A stretch of DNA of 64,000 nt from Bacteroidota bacterium (GTDB lineage Bacteria > Bacteroidota > Bacteroidia > 2-12-FULL-35-15): positions 992,001-1,056,000 of the forward strand of contig JAQZBR010000004.1 of the NCBI GenBank assembly GCA_029237775.1, written 5' to 3'. The position numbers were made by a program, and so were the translations under genes. Within the stretch, counting starts at the first letter, position 1. Each line of letters opens with the position of its first letter. Below the pieces are notes generated by a model. The model ran no database searches. It was given only the letters and a program-made list of their open reading frames with translations, and was not told the DNA's origin. Shown in pieces: positions 19,001-27,774 of this stretch.

Positions 19001-20533
19001 ACAATTATTGTAAACTATATTCCTTACCCGGTGATCAATCTTCCTTCCAATATTTTAATTTGTCCGGGAGATTCTGTTGTGCTTAATGGTGGTGCACCCG
19101 CAACAAGTTTTCTATGGTCAACAGGCGATACTACAGCTAATTTAACTGTGTCTTCAAGTGGAACATACTCTGTGACAACAACCAATATCCAGTGCAGTAC
19201 CACCGCGTCAACTACAGCTCAAACAATCATACTGCCGGCACTTGGAACCGATACAACTTTATGCGATGGCCAGCCAATCACTTTAAACGTTGGTTTTCCG
19301 GGCGCATCTTATTTGTGGTCAACCGGTGCAACGGCATCTGAGATCACCGTGAGTACTTCAGGAACATACTGGGCTACCGTTACCTTTGCCGGTTGTCAGC
19401 AATCGGATACAATGACTGTAGCCTACGTTCCTTATCCTGTTATCGGCCTGCCGGTTTCATCAACAATTTGTCCCAACGATTCTGTCTTATTGAATCCGGG
19501 AGGGCCTGCACAAAACTATCTCTGGTCTACTGGTGCAACCACTCAAAATATTTATGCTTCATCAACGGGAACCTATTTTGTGAATGCTTCCAATGGGCAA
19601 TGCAGCATAAGTGCAAGCACGGTTGTAAATCAGATTATTTTTCCGCAATTGCCGCAGGATACTATTTTATGTGATGGCCAATCGATTATGCTATCAGCAG
19701 CTGTAGCAGGTGGAAGTTATTTGTGGTCAACCGGCCAGATGACCTCTGCAATTACTGTTAATTCATCCGGACAATATTGGGTAATCACAACCATAGGCGT
19801 GTGTCAGAAGAAGGATACGATCAACATCAGCTATGTTCCATATCCGGTGATCAGCCTCCCTTCGATTGTTGACCTTTGCCCTGATGGTTCAACCATACTG
19901 GACCCGGGTTCTTCAGCCTCAACATATATTTGGTCGACCGGTGCGCAAACGCAAACCATTAACGCTTCAATGAGCGGAACATATATTGTAACAGCCTCAA
20001 ACGCTCATTGCAGCGTTTACGATACAACAGTTGTGAATGTAGCGAAGCCAATTGCGTGGAGCAGCACGGAAACCATCTGTAATGTTAATGAATATACACT
20101 TGATGCAGGTATTGATGCACTTTCTTACACATGGTCCACAGGAGAATCGGGCAGAACAATCAATGTTACAGAATCAGGTGTTTATTGGGTTTCTGCGGTC
20201 ACAGCAAACTGTATCATCTCTGATACGATCACGATCAATGGTGATCTGGCAAGCGGGATATTATGGTTCCCGAATTCCTTTACTCCGGACAACAATGGGC
20301 TTAACGATAAATTCTTCGGCAAGGGAACAGATATAACTTTTTATCACCTGATGATTTTTGATCGTTGGGGAGAATTGATATTTGAAACACAGAAGCAGGA
20401 ACTTGGCTGGGATGGATTTTACAAAGGCAGACTGGCACAACAGGACGTTTATGTTTGGAAGATCAAATACAAAACAAGATGCACGGAAGATCTGATGAAT
20501 ACAAGGATAGGTCATGTAACTCTCGTGCGATAA
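16037..20533 (+). CDS. Giant T9SS type B cargo: beta-propeller (SBBP) domain, PKD, eight Ig-like repeats, CHU_C
   Basis: A 1498-residue exported protein. After a signal peptide (1 to about 25) comes an N-terminal module (about 35-240, starting FTKNNSQWAANILY), then a beta-propeller of SBBP-type repeats (about 255-750, with repeated STYLGG, FPVT and GG.DGFI motifs), a PKD domain (about 785-860, YLWNFGDGSPVSTI), eight Ig-like repeats each centred on WSTG and closing with a cysteine, and a C-terminal gliding-motility-type domain (about 1410-1498: FPNSFTPDNNGLNDKF, IFDRWGELIFET, GWDGFYKG, ending VTLVR). The C-terminus is the T9SS type B signal, so the protein should be exported across the outer membrane. 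A paralogue lies at 22410-26738. Its role is unknown; adhesion or matrix binding is the natural guess. Confidence 0.88.
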   Translation: MKLRGKYFFFLLLFLCSAVISSYGIDVKHPEPQKKVKFTKNNSQWAANILYSAQLDGGALFLERNCFTYNFYDSETLRKNHVNKKGNTSSNDKLRSHAFRVSFLNSLATNDFIEKSITPDHSNYFIGKDRSRWVGNVPSYREINYKSLYAGIDLQILGGENSMKYNFIVAPGAEPNSIQLFYEGLDDLSLSKGALRMKTSLNEMIEEKPVSYQMINGKKVDVPCKFVLKDNTVSFAFPRGYNRNYELVIDPVLVFACSSGSLADNFGMSATYDDDGNLYGGGTVYDVGYPVSLGAYDPTWNGTPSYGRTDIVITKYDASGTFLQYSTYLGGANGTEVVSSLIVNSLDELMLFGATGSDDFPVTPTAFDTVFSGGTYVFFPENGTKYDNGTDLYLAKLSSDGSSLLASTYVGGSQNEGTNNSSTLVYNYGDYYRGEIQVDNAGNFYVASCTYSNDFPVTTGCLQPTAGGGMDGVIFQMDPLLTSMSWCTYLGGTQDDGCYALALDNLDNVYTTGGTSSVDFPSTAGSISTAYAGGISDGFITKIKNDGTTILNSTFIGTPNYDQTFLIQLDNLYNVYVIGQSLGNMPVSPGVYSNPNSKQFIWKINNTLSSTLFTTVFGNGNGQVNISPAAFLVDICGNIYVCGWGGHILLGTPTSGMPLTSNAYQASSYNGFNFHLMVLAPDAASLLYGTYFGGAQSAEHVDGGTSRFDKKGVVYQAVCAGCGGNDDFPVTPGSWPYTAPNYTPYNPAAPTPEQGINMNNNCNMGTFKFDFQAAGVQADAVILPNDTICPGDQVAFSNESSNAFNYLWNFGDGSPVSTIASPTHAYSVPGTYNVTLIAIDSTGCLFADTSDLTIVVAPIPVVEIGNDTVLCQQPNLTLNAGTSATIYNWSTGAATQTITAQTAGNYWVEVSNGHCSASDSLNIAVITLDPFLGNDTSLCVGQTILLNPNEPNASNYLWSTGASTSTITVSASGTYWVTATLGPCSESDTIIVNYIPYPVINLPSNILICPGDSVVLNGGAPATSFLWSTGDTTANLTVSSSGTYSVTTTNIQCSTTASTTAQTIILPALGTDTTLCDGQPITLNVGFPGASYLWSTGATASEITVSTSGTYWATVTFAGCQQSDTMTVAYVPYPVIGLPVSSTICPNDSVLLNPGGPAQNYLWSTGATTQNIYASSTGTYFVNASNGQCSISASTVVNQIIFPQLPQDTILCDGQSIMLSAAVAGGSYLWSTGQMTSAITVNSSGQYWVITTIGVCQKKDTINISYVPYPVISLPSIVDLCPDGSTILDPGSSASTYIWSTGAQTQTINASMSGTYIVTASNAHCSVYDTTVVNVAKPIAWSSTETICNVNEYTLDAGIDALSYTWSTGESGRTINVTESGVYWVSAVTANCIISDTITINGDLASGILWFPNSFTPDNNGLNDKFFGKGTDITFYHLMIFDRWGELIFETQKQELGWDGFYKGRLAQQDVYVWKIKYKTRCTEDLMNTRIGHVTLVR

Positions 20534-20546
20534 CCACTATCTTAAT

Positions 20547-22334
20547 ATGAAGATTATATCATTAACCAGATCTTTGTTTATAATCCCACTCGTACTGCTT
20601 ACCTTGGTTTTACGCGGGCAAGTGATCCCTTCTTCAAGAACTGTCGATTGGAGCCTTGCCGGATTAAGTGATACACTTCCTGAACCATCAATAATAATAA
20701 ATGTTTCCGGCTTTGGGGCCGCGGGTGATGGGGTTACTATAAATGATCTTCCTGTGCAGAATGCAATATCATCAGCTGGAGGGAATCCTGCTGTGATCTT
20801 TTTCCCTGGCGGCACCTATCTTTTTAATTCATCTTTAACTATTCCTTCATACATAATCATAAGGGGTGATTCAAGCAGTCTGACAACGTTACGTTTCGAT
20901 CTTGCCGGTGCATCTTCTGATCTGTTCAGAATAAATGGAAGCATCTCGACATTATCGTATCCGCTGATTTCTGACGGTCAAAAAGGGAATGATTTTATAC
21001 TTGTCAATAATTCGGGTCTGACAACGGGTGACTATTTTAAGCTTTATCAGAACGACAGTTCAATTATTACATCCTCTTGGGCGCTTAATTGTGTTGCACA
21101 GATCATTCAGGTCAAAGGAATCAATGGAGATACACTTTTCCTGAAAAGCCCATTGAGAAAAGATTATTCACTAAGTGATTTTTCAAGGATCAAAAAAATT
21201 ATTCCAAAAGTTTTTGTAGGCTTTGAATGTTTTACTCTCGAAAGAATGGATTCGACAGCTGCGCAAACATCTAACTTCGATTTTGATCTTGCGGCAAATT
21301 GCTGGATAAAAGGTGTTGAAAGTAACCGGACAAACTTTGCACATGTGGCCGTTTCCAGGTCAACGAATTTACTTATCCGGGGAAATTATTTTCATCATGC
21401 CTTTGCCTATGGCGGAGGCGGACAGGCATATGGCGTGCTTCTGCAGTTTTCTTCAGGGGAGAGCCTGGTAGAAAACAATATTTTCAAAAACCTGAGACAC
21501 TCAATGCTGCTGCAGGCAGGAGCAAATGGAAATGTATTCGGATATAATTATTCATTAAATCCATTCTGGACTGAAGGTAGCTTTCCCGCTAACAGTGCGG
21601 GTGATATGGTATTACACGGCAATTATGTTTTTGCAAATCTGTTCGAAGGTAACATTTGTCAGAACATTGTAATTGACGACTCTCATGGGATTAATGGCCC
21701 GTTCAACACTTTTTTCCGGAATCGCGCAGCGTCTTACGGAATTATCATGAACAACAACCCGGCCTCGAATGATCAGAATTTTGTAGGGAATGAGATCACA
21801 AGTACAGGCTTCCTGATGGGTAATTATGCATTAAACGGAACAGGCCACTTTCAGTATGGGAATATAGTCAGAGGAAACTTAACACCAGCCGGAACTACAG
21901 GACTGAATACAACGTCCTATTACCGGGACTCCGCGCCAGGTTTCTTTGGTGCTTCATCATGGCCTTCTTTCGGTCCACCGTTGCCATACAACACAGGCAC
22001 GATTCCCGCACAATCGCGGTATAATTCCGGTGCGTATGTGGTATGTTCGGAGCCTGTTCTTGATATCCCGGTAAGTGAGCTATCAAATCAATTGAAAATA
22101 TTTCCTAATCCTAATTCAGGCGAATTCAGAATTCAGTGTGATCGTATTTCTAAAAGTTCGGTCATCGAGATACTTGATCTCGGTGGAAAAAAGGTCTTAA
22201 CGCGTGAAACCAATAATGTGAATAATTCTTTTATTTCATTGAAACCTGTTGAAAATGGTGTTTATCTTATCCTTATTAAAAATGAAGCGGGAATGATAAT
22301 GCAGCGTTCAAAACTGATCCTCGTAAACGAATAA
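20547..22334 (+). CDS. Secreted right-handed beta-helix protein with T9SS type A sorting domain
   Basis: A 595-residue exported protein. A hydrophobic N-terminal signal (about 8-25) is followed by the pectate-lyase-3-type opening NVSGFGAAGDGVTIND and FFPGGTYLFNSSLTIP, which start a parallel beta-helix running to about residue 500 with asparagine- and glycine-rich turns (VENNIFKNL, GNVFGYNYS, GNEITSTG). The last 80 residues are a type A T9SS domain (LKIFPNPNSGEF, EILDLGGKKV, GVYLILI). Beta-helix proteins of this kind are often polysaccharide lyases or hydrolases, but I cannot identify catalytic residues with confidence. It sits between two paralogous giant proteins, 13 bases after the first, suggesting co-transcription. 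Confidence 0.85.
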   Translation: MKIISLTRSLFIIPLVLLTLVLRGQVIPSSRTVDWSLAGLSDTLPEPSIIINVSGFGAAGDGVTINDLPVQNAISSAGGNPAVIFFPGGTYLFNSSLTIPSYIIIRGDSSSLTTLRFDLAGASSDLFRINGSISTLSYPLISDGQKGNDFILVNNSGLTTGDYFKLYQNDSSIITSSWALNCVAQIIQVKGINGDTLFLKSPLRKDYSLSDFSRIKKIIPKVFVGFECFTLERMDSTAAQTSNFDFDLAANCWIKGVESNRTNFAHVAVSRSTNLLIRGNYFHHAFAYGGGGQAYGVLLQFSSGESLVENNIFKNLRHSMLLQAGANGNVFGYNYSLNPFWTEGSFPANSAGDMVLHGNYVFANLFEGNICQNIVIDDSHGINGPFNTFFRNRAASYGIIMNNNPASNDQNFVGNEITSTGFLMGNYALNGTGHFQYGNIVRGNLTPAGTTGLNTTSYYRDSAPGFFGASSWPSFGPPLPYNTGTIPAQSRYNSGAYVVCSEPVLDIPVSELSNQLKIFPNPNSGEFRIQCDRISKSSVIEILDLGGKKVLTRETNNVNNSFISLKPVENGVYLILIKNEAGMIMQRSKLILVNE

Positions 22335-22409
22335 AGCTTAATATTAGTAAATTTCTTTACAAAGAATTTTTTGCCTATTTTTAATGCAGGCTCTCAGGCC
22401 AATGCTATC

Positions 22410-25400
22410 ATGCAGACAGTAAAGTCCGTTTTTCTTTTATTTATACTGTTTGGTATTTCATCCATAGCTTCTGCATCGGATATCAAAACTCCGCATGGCC
22501 ATACCGGAATAAGATTCACAGAGAACAAAAACCAATGGGGTTCAAATGTGCTTTACCGTGCTCAGCTGGATGGTGGCTTATTGTTCCTGGAAAAAAACGC
22601 ATTCACGTATAATTTTTACGACAAGGAAACTCTTCGCAAAAATCATCTCGGAAAAGATTACAGTTCCAACGGACTGATCAAGATGCACGCCTTTAAAATG
22701 TCATTTCTGAATGCATTAAAATCAGTAGGCTCAGAGTCAAAACAAGCCACTCCAGATTACTGTAATTTTTTCATCGGAAAAGACAAAAGCAAATGGGTTG
22801 GCGGTGTCAAAAATTATAAAGAGGTTATATATAAAGATCTTTACAGTGGGATCGATCTGCAGGTACTTGGGCTGGAAAATAATATCAAGTATAATTTTAT
22901 AGTTTCTAAAAACGCAAAATCAGAAGACATTCAGCTTTTTTATCAGGGATTAGATAAAATAAGCCTTTCAAATGGCAGCCTGATTCTAAAGACGAGCATC
23001 AATGAAATGGTGGAGCAGAAACCGTATGCTTATCAGGTCATAAATGGCAACAAGGTTGAAGTGCCTTGCAATTTCGTTTTGAAAAAAACAACGGTAAGCT
23101 TTGAATTTCCACAGGGTTACAATAAGGAATATGAGATTATAATTGATCCTGTTCTCATCTTTGCATGTTCTTCAGGATCCACTGCGGATAATTTTGGAAT
23201 GACAGCAACCTACGACTCGCTTGGAAATTTGTATTCCGGGGGAACCTGTTTTGATGCAGGTTTTCCAACAACTCTTGGCGCGTATGATAATTCATATAAC
23301 GGGGTTGTTCTATATGGAAGAACAGATGTAGTGATCACAAAATACAGCAGTGATGGAACTTCACTTGTTTATTCAACCTACCTTGGTGGTGCTGACGGTA
23401 CAGAAATAGTTACCAGCCTTATTGTTGATCTTCAGGATAATCTTTTACTATATGGCGCAACCGGATCTTATGATTTTCCTGTAACACAAACCGCATTTGA
23501 TACAACCTTTAATGGCGGCTTATATCTTCACTTTATTTCTAACGGATCGTTTTTCGATAACGGAACAGATATTTTTGTTGCAAAATTTAATTCAACAGGG
23601 ACATCTCTGATCGCTTCAACTTACATTGGTGGAACGATGAATGATGGGGTGAACATTAACAACGACAGCACACCTGTATCCGCTGGTTCCTCAGTATATG
23701 AGTTTCCTGCGGATTCACTTCAATATAATTATGGAGATCAATATCGAGGCGAAATTCAGGTTGATTCAAGCGGTAACTGTTATATCTCAAGTTCCACACG
23801 GTCAGGTAATTTTCCGATCGTGGGGGGATTTGATAATACCATGGGCGGTAAACAGGACGCAGTTGTTTTTAAGCTTAACGGTAATTTTTCTTCATTGATC
23901 TGGAGTACATATCTGGGAGGCACGGATAACGATGCAGGGTATGCTCTTATTCTGAATAACAATCGGGAGGTATATATTACCGGAGGAACCCGAAGCAGCA
24001 ACTTTCCTACAACGGCAGGTTCCTATAAACCAGTTTACGGTGGAGGCAAGTGCGATGGTTATATCACTCACATTAAGGCTGACGGTTCGGGTATCCTTCA
24101 TTCAACGTATATCGGAACAAATAATTACGACCAGACCTATTTCATTCAGGGTGATAATGAGCAGAATGTTTACGTTTTCGGCCAGTCACTGGGCGCCATG
24201 CCTGTAATTAATGCAGCCTACTCTAATCCAAACGCGAAGCAATTTGTTACCAAACTGGATAATAATTTGTCAGCGATAATTTTCTCTACCCGGGTGGGCC
24301 GCGGTGGCCCACAGGTGGACATATCTCCGTCCGCATTCCTCGTTGATTACTGCAAGAATATTTATTTATCCGGCTGGGGCGGTAGAATCGTTGGACAAAC
24401 TACAACCACGACAAATATGCCGCTGACTTCGGATGCTCTGCAATCAACAACAGACGGACATAATTTTTATTTAATGGTGCTTTCCACGAACGCATCTTCA
24501 TTAGTGTATGCAACCTATTTCGGTGGAGCTACCAGCTGGGAGCACGTAGATGGAGGAACCAGCCGTTTCGACAAAAAAGGCATTATTTATCAATCTGTTT
24601 GTGCGGGATGTGGTGGTAATGATGACTTTCCTGTCACTGCCGGGGCTTGGCCTTATACCTCTCCCGATTATGTACCTTATGTTCCCGGAAATTCAAGCAC
24701 GGGAATTAACATGTCATCAAACTGCAATAACGGTACATTCAAATTTGCGTTTCAGGTTCCTGTAATGGATGCAATGTTTACAATAGATACCGCAGAAGGC
24801 TGTGATCCGTTTGTGGTCACCTTTCAGAATCAAAGCTCTCCACAATCAGATTATCTATGGGACTTTGGAAATGGTGACACAAGCTCTGTAATTTTTAATC
24901 CGACAGTTACATATAATTCACCCGGGACATATGTAATACAACTGTTTGTGAAAGACCCGACCCGATGCAACGTGTGGGACACTGTTTCACAAGCGGTAAT
25001 TGTTAACCCCCACGCGAACACAAATTTCAGTGCGGCATCAATGCAATGCAGTAACCAAATGAATTTTACTGATCTTTCCACTTCGGGGGCAACCGGATGG
25101 CAGTGGTATTTTGGTGACGGAGATAGTGTTGGTTTGCAGAACCCGTCACATGTATTCGATTCTGCAGGAACATATAATGTTCAATTGGTTACTACCACTG
25201 CGAATGGCTGTAAGGACACATTGGCGATACCTACACTGGTAGATGGCTTGCCCAATATATCCATATCAACTTCAGATACAATTTGTGTCGGGAGTACATT
25301 TCAGCTCAATGCGTCAGGTGGCGTTTCCTATAGCTGGAGCCCTACGGCAAACCTAAACAACCCAAATATTGCGAATCCTATTGCGAGTCCGACAAGCCCT

Positions 25401-26738
25401 ACAACTTACACGGTCACTATTCAAACGGTGAATTCTATAAATGACACCTGTGTTCAGATCGACTCTACAACCATCTACTTAAAGCAGGATACAACGGCAT
25501 TTGCGTCAGACACTTTAGCCGGTTGCGCACCTGTAAATATTCAGTTTCTTAATTTAAATTCTCCTTCAACGGTTTATGTTTGGGATTTTGGTAACGGAGA
25601 TACATCTGTTGTTTTCAGCCCGAACCATACATATCCTAACCCGGGCGTTTATAACGTGCAACTTTTCTCTAAAGACACATCGAGCTGTGCAATATGGGAT
25701 ACCGCAAGTCTTTCAATTACGGTAAATCCGGGAATCACAGCAGATTTTGATTTTATTACAGTTCCGTGTTCCGATCAATTTACATTTTATGATTCATCTG
25801 CGCTCGCTCCTGTTGCATGGGCCTGGAACTTTGATGATGGTGGAAGCTCGACATCACAAAATCCAACCCATCTTTTTCCTGCTGCAGGTTCTTATGATGT
25901 GGAGTTAATATCTGCAAACACATTCGGATGCAGGGATACAACAACGGTCCAGCTGAATTACAATGGCGCGACAACTACAATAAGTGCTGATGATACTATT
26001 TGTATTAATGATCCGGGCGTTCAGCTTTTGGCTTCCGGTGGTTTCGCATACAGTTGGGCTCCGGGAGCTACTTTGAATTCCGCTGTGATCGCCAATCCTA
26101 TTGCCACTCCGTTAACCACGACCACTTATACGGTAAATATCAGCACGATAAATTCGCTTGGCGACACCTGTCTTCAAACGCAATCTACAACCGTCTATGT
26201 AATTGATCCTTCTCTTTATTCACTATCCGCGACTGCTGATGATGATACGATTCCTGAGGGAACATCCACTATCATTCATGCAATAACAGACACAAACTTT
26301 ACTGTACACTGGAGTCCTGTTGAAGCGGTAAGCAACCCTTTTGCATTGAACCCGACAGTATCTCCGGAAGAAACCACAACGTACACTGTTTCAATCCTCG
26401 ACTCCACAGGCTGTCCAAGAACAGCGTCCGTTACTGTTTACGTGGTTTCGATGCAATGCAAGCCCGACAATGTTTTCGTACCTAACACATTCACTCCGAA
26501 CAACGATGGGGTAAATGATGTGCTATACGTACGAAGCAATGATTTAATGGAATTGTATTTCGCAGTGTATAATCGCTGGGGACAAATGGTGTTTGAAACA
26601 ACAGATATCAAAAAAGGCTGGGATGGAATTTATAAAGGAATGTCAGCTGATCCTGCGGTGTTTGCATGGTATTTACGAGCGAAGTGTTTTAATGGAGATG
26701 AGCTTAGGAAAAAAGGAAATACAACGTTGATCAGGTAG
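22410..26738 (+). CDS. Giant T9SS type B cargo: SBBP beta-propeller, PKD and Ig-like domains, CHU_C
   Basis: A protein of about 1442 residues, paralogous to the one at 16037-20533 across its first 750 residues: the same N-terminal module (FTENKNQWGSNVLYRAQLDG), the same propeller blocks, and near-identical stretches such as DGGTSRFDKKG and AGCGGNDDFPVT. The second half differs. Instead of eight WSTG repeats it has four PKD domains (YLWDFGNGD, WQWYFGDGD, YVWDFGNGD, WAWNFDDGG) interleaved with SWSP-type Ig-like units (SYSWSPTANLNNPNIANPIA). It ends in a type B domain (VPNTFTPNNDGVNDV, VYNRWGQMVFET, GWDGIYKG, GNTTLIR). I start it at the ATG at 22410, giving a clean signal peptide; an upstream TTG at 22371 adds nothing signal-like. 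Its stop abuts the PorP/SprF ATG. Confidence 0.88.
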   Translation: MQTVKSVFLLFILFGISSIASASDIKTPHGHTGIRFTENKNQWGSNVLYRAQLDGGLLFLEKNAFTYNFYDKETLRKNHLGKDYSSNGLIKMHAFKMSFLNALKSVGSESKQATPDYCNFFIGKDKSKWVGGVKNYKEVIYKDLYSGIDLQVLGLENNIKYNFIVSKNAKSEDIQLFYQGLDKISLSNGSLILKTSINEMVEQKPYAYQVINGNKVEVPCNFVLKKTTVSFEFPQGYNKEYEIIIDPVLIFACSSGSTADNFGMTATYDSLGNLYSGGTCFDAGFPTTLGAYDNSYNGVVLYGRTDVVITKYSSDGTSLVYSTYLGGADGTEIVTSLIVDLQDNLLLYGATGSYDFPVTQTAFDTTFNGGLYLHFISNGSFFDNGTDIFVAKFNSTGTSLIASTYIGGTMNDGVNINNDSTPVSAGSSVYEFPADSLQYNYGDQYRGEIQVDSSGNCYISSSTRSGNFPIVGGFDNTMGGKQDAVVFKLNGNFSSLIWSTYLGGTDNDAGYALILNNNREVYITGGTRSSNFPTTAGSYKPVYGGGKCDGYITHIKADGSGILHSTYIGTNNYDQTYFIQGDNEQNVYVFGQSLGAMPVINAAYSNPNAKQFVTKLDNNLSAIIFSTRVGRGGPQVDISPSAFLVDYCKNIYLSGWGGRIVGQTTTTTNMPLTSDALQSTTDGHNFYLMVLSTNASSLVYATYFGGATSWEHVDGGTSRFDKKGIIYQSVCAGCGGNDDFPVTAGAWPYTSPDYVPYVPGNSSTGINMSSNCNNGTFKFAFQVPVMDAMFTIDTAEGCDPFVVTFQNQSSPQSDYLWDFGNGDTSSVIFNPTVTYNSPGTYVIQLFVKDPTRCNVWDTVSQAVIVNPHANTNFSAASMQCSNQMNFTDLSTSGATGWQWYFGDGDSVGLQNPSHVFDSAGTYNVQLVTTTANGCKDTLAIPTLVDGLPNISISTSDTICVGSTFQLNASGGVSYSWSPTANLNNPNIANPIASPTSPTTYTVTIQTVNSINDTCVQIDSTTIYLKQDTTAFASDTLAGCAPVNIQFLNLNSPSTVYVWDFGNGDTSVVFSPNHTYPNPGVYNVQLFSKDTSSCAIWDTASLSITVNPGITADFDFITVPCSDQFTFYDSSALAPVAWAWNFDDGGSSTSQNPTHLFPAAGSYDVELISANTFGCRDTTTVQLNYNGATTTISADDTICINDPGVQLLASGGFAYSWAPGATLNSAVIANPIATPLTTTTYTVNISTINSLGDTCLQTQSTTVYVIDPSLYSLSATADDDTIPEGTSTIIHAITDTNFTVHWSPVEAVSNPFALNPTVSPEETTTYTVSILDSTGCPRTASVTVYVVSMQCKPDNVFVPNTFTPNNDGVNDVLYVRSNDLMELYFAVYNRWGQMVFETTDIKKGWDGIYKGMSADPAVFAWYLRAKCFNGDELRKKGNTTLIR

Positions 26739-27773
26739 ATGAAAAAAATAAAGGACATATTGTTTTCTGTTTTGGGTGTGCTGCTTTTATTATACGGTGA
26801 GGCCGGACTATATGCCCAGGACATTCATTATTCCCAATACAACGCGACCACTCAGAATCTAAATCCCGCTCAAACCGGCTTATTTGATGGTGATTGGCGC
26901 TTCGTAGGAAACTTCAGGACTCAATGGTCTGCCATACCGGTTCCTTATAAAACATTTTCACTGGCAGGCGATACGCGTTTAAAAACAAAGCTGGAGAATG
27001 ATGTTCCTGCTGTTGGAATGCAAATAAATAATGATAAATCGGGAGATTCAAAATTCACTACAACGCAGGTTTTTCTGAGCGGATCGTATATTAAAAAGCT
27101 AACATCTGATTCCACCAACTTTGTTTCCGTTGCATTGCAACCCGGAATTTCCACAAAGGCATTCAACGTAAATGCTCTGACGTTCGATAATCAATACGAT
27201 GGAGACCAGTATGATCCTTCGATTGCAAGCGGAGAAAATTTTTCAAAAACGAGAATAACTTATCTGGACCTGGGTGGAGGTGTGGCTTATCTGTGGAGAA
27301 AGAACAACCGGATGAAAGTGAATGCGGGCTTCTCGGCATTTCACCTTAACAGGCCGAAACAATCATTCTTTAATAATGATGAAATAAAGCTCGATGTTAA
27401 AACGGTTTTTACAGGAATCGGTCAGATACCTGTCAGCACGAAGATCGATGTATTACCCAGCTTCATGTATCAGCGACAAGGGAAGTTCAATGAAACATTA
27501 TTGGGTCTGTTTGGCAAATATTATCTCGCTCCGGTTAACGGCCAGGAGGCCGCTTTTTCATTGGGCGCTTTCTATCGTGTGAAAGATGCCTTCATACTTG
27601 CAGCCAACATGGATTACCGTAGTTTTAATGTTGGGATCAGCTATGATGTGAACACTTCGAAGCTAAGGGAAGCAACCAACAGAAGAGGTGGATTTGAGAT
27701 CTCTGTTATCTATATATTTAAGAAGCTTGTACCTTTTGTTGCAAAGAAACGTGTCTGTCCAATTTATATGTAA
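26739..27773 (+). CDS. PorP/SprF family T9SS-associated outer membrane protein
   Basis: A 344-residue exported beta-barrel protein. A signal peptide (about 1-26, ending LYAQ) leads to the family signature DIHYSQYNATTQNLNPAQTG and RFVGNFRTQWSAIPVPYKTF, then alternating strands to an aromatic-poor C-terminus. PorP/SprF proteins sit in the outer membrane; SprF is needed for secretion of the SprB adhesin in Flavobacterium, and type B cargo genes are often followed by their own PorP/SprF partner. The ATG directly follows the stop of the 1442-residue type B cargo gene, and an OmpA/PD40 gene follows, which is the classic order. Confidence 0.93.
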   Translation: MKKIKDILFSVLGVLLLLYGEAGLYAQDIHYSQYNATTQNLNPAQTGLFDGDWRFVGNFRTQWSAIPVPYKTFSLAGDTRLKTKLENDVPAVGMQINNDKSGDSKFTTTQVFLSGSYIKKLTSDSTNFVSVALQPGISTKAFNVNALTFDNQYDGDQYDPSIASGENFSKTRITYLDLGGGVAYLWRKNNRMKVNAGFSAFHLNRPKQSFFNNDEIKLDVKTVFTGIGQIPVSTKIDVLPSFMYQRQGKFNETLLGLFGKYYLAPVNGQEAAFSLGAFYRVKDAFILAANMDYRSFNVGISYDVNTSKLREATNRRGGFEISVIYIFKKLVPFVAKKRVCPIYM

Positions 27774-27774
27774 T

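Noticed and set aside
22371-22409. TTG start at 22371 for the second giant protein
   Set aside because: The ATG at 22410 starts a clean signal peptide; the extension is not signal-like.
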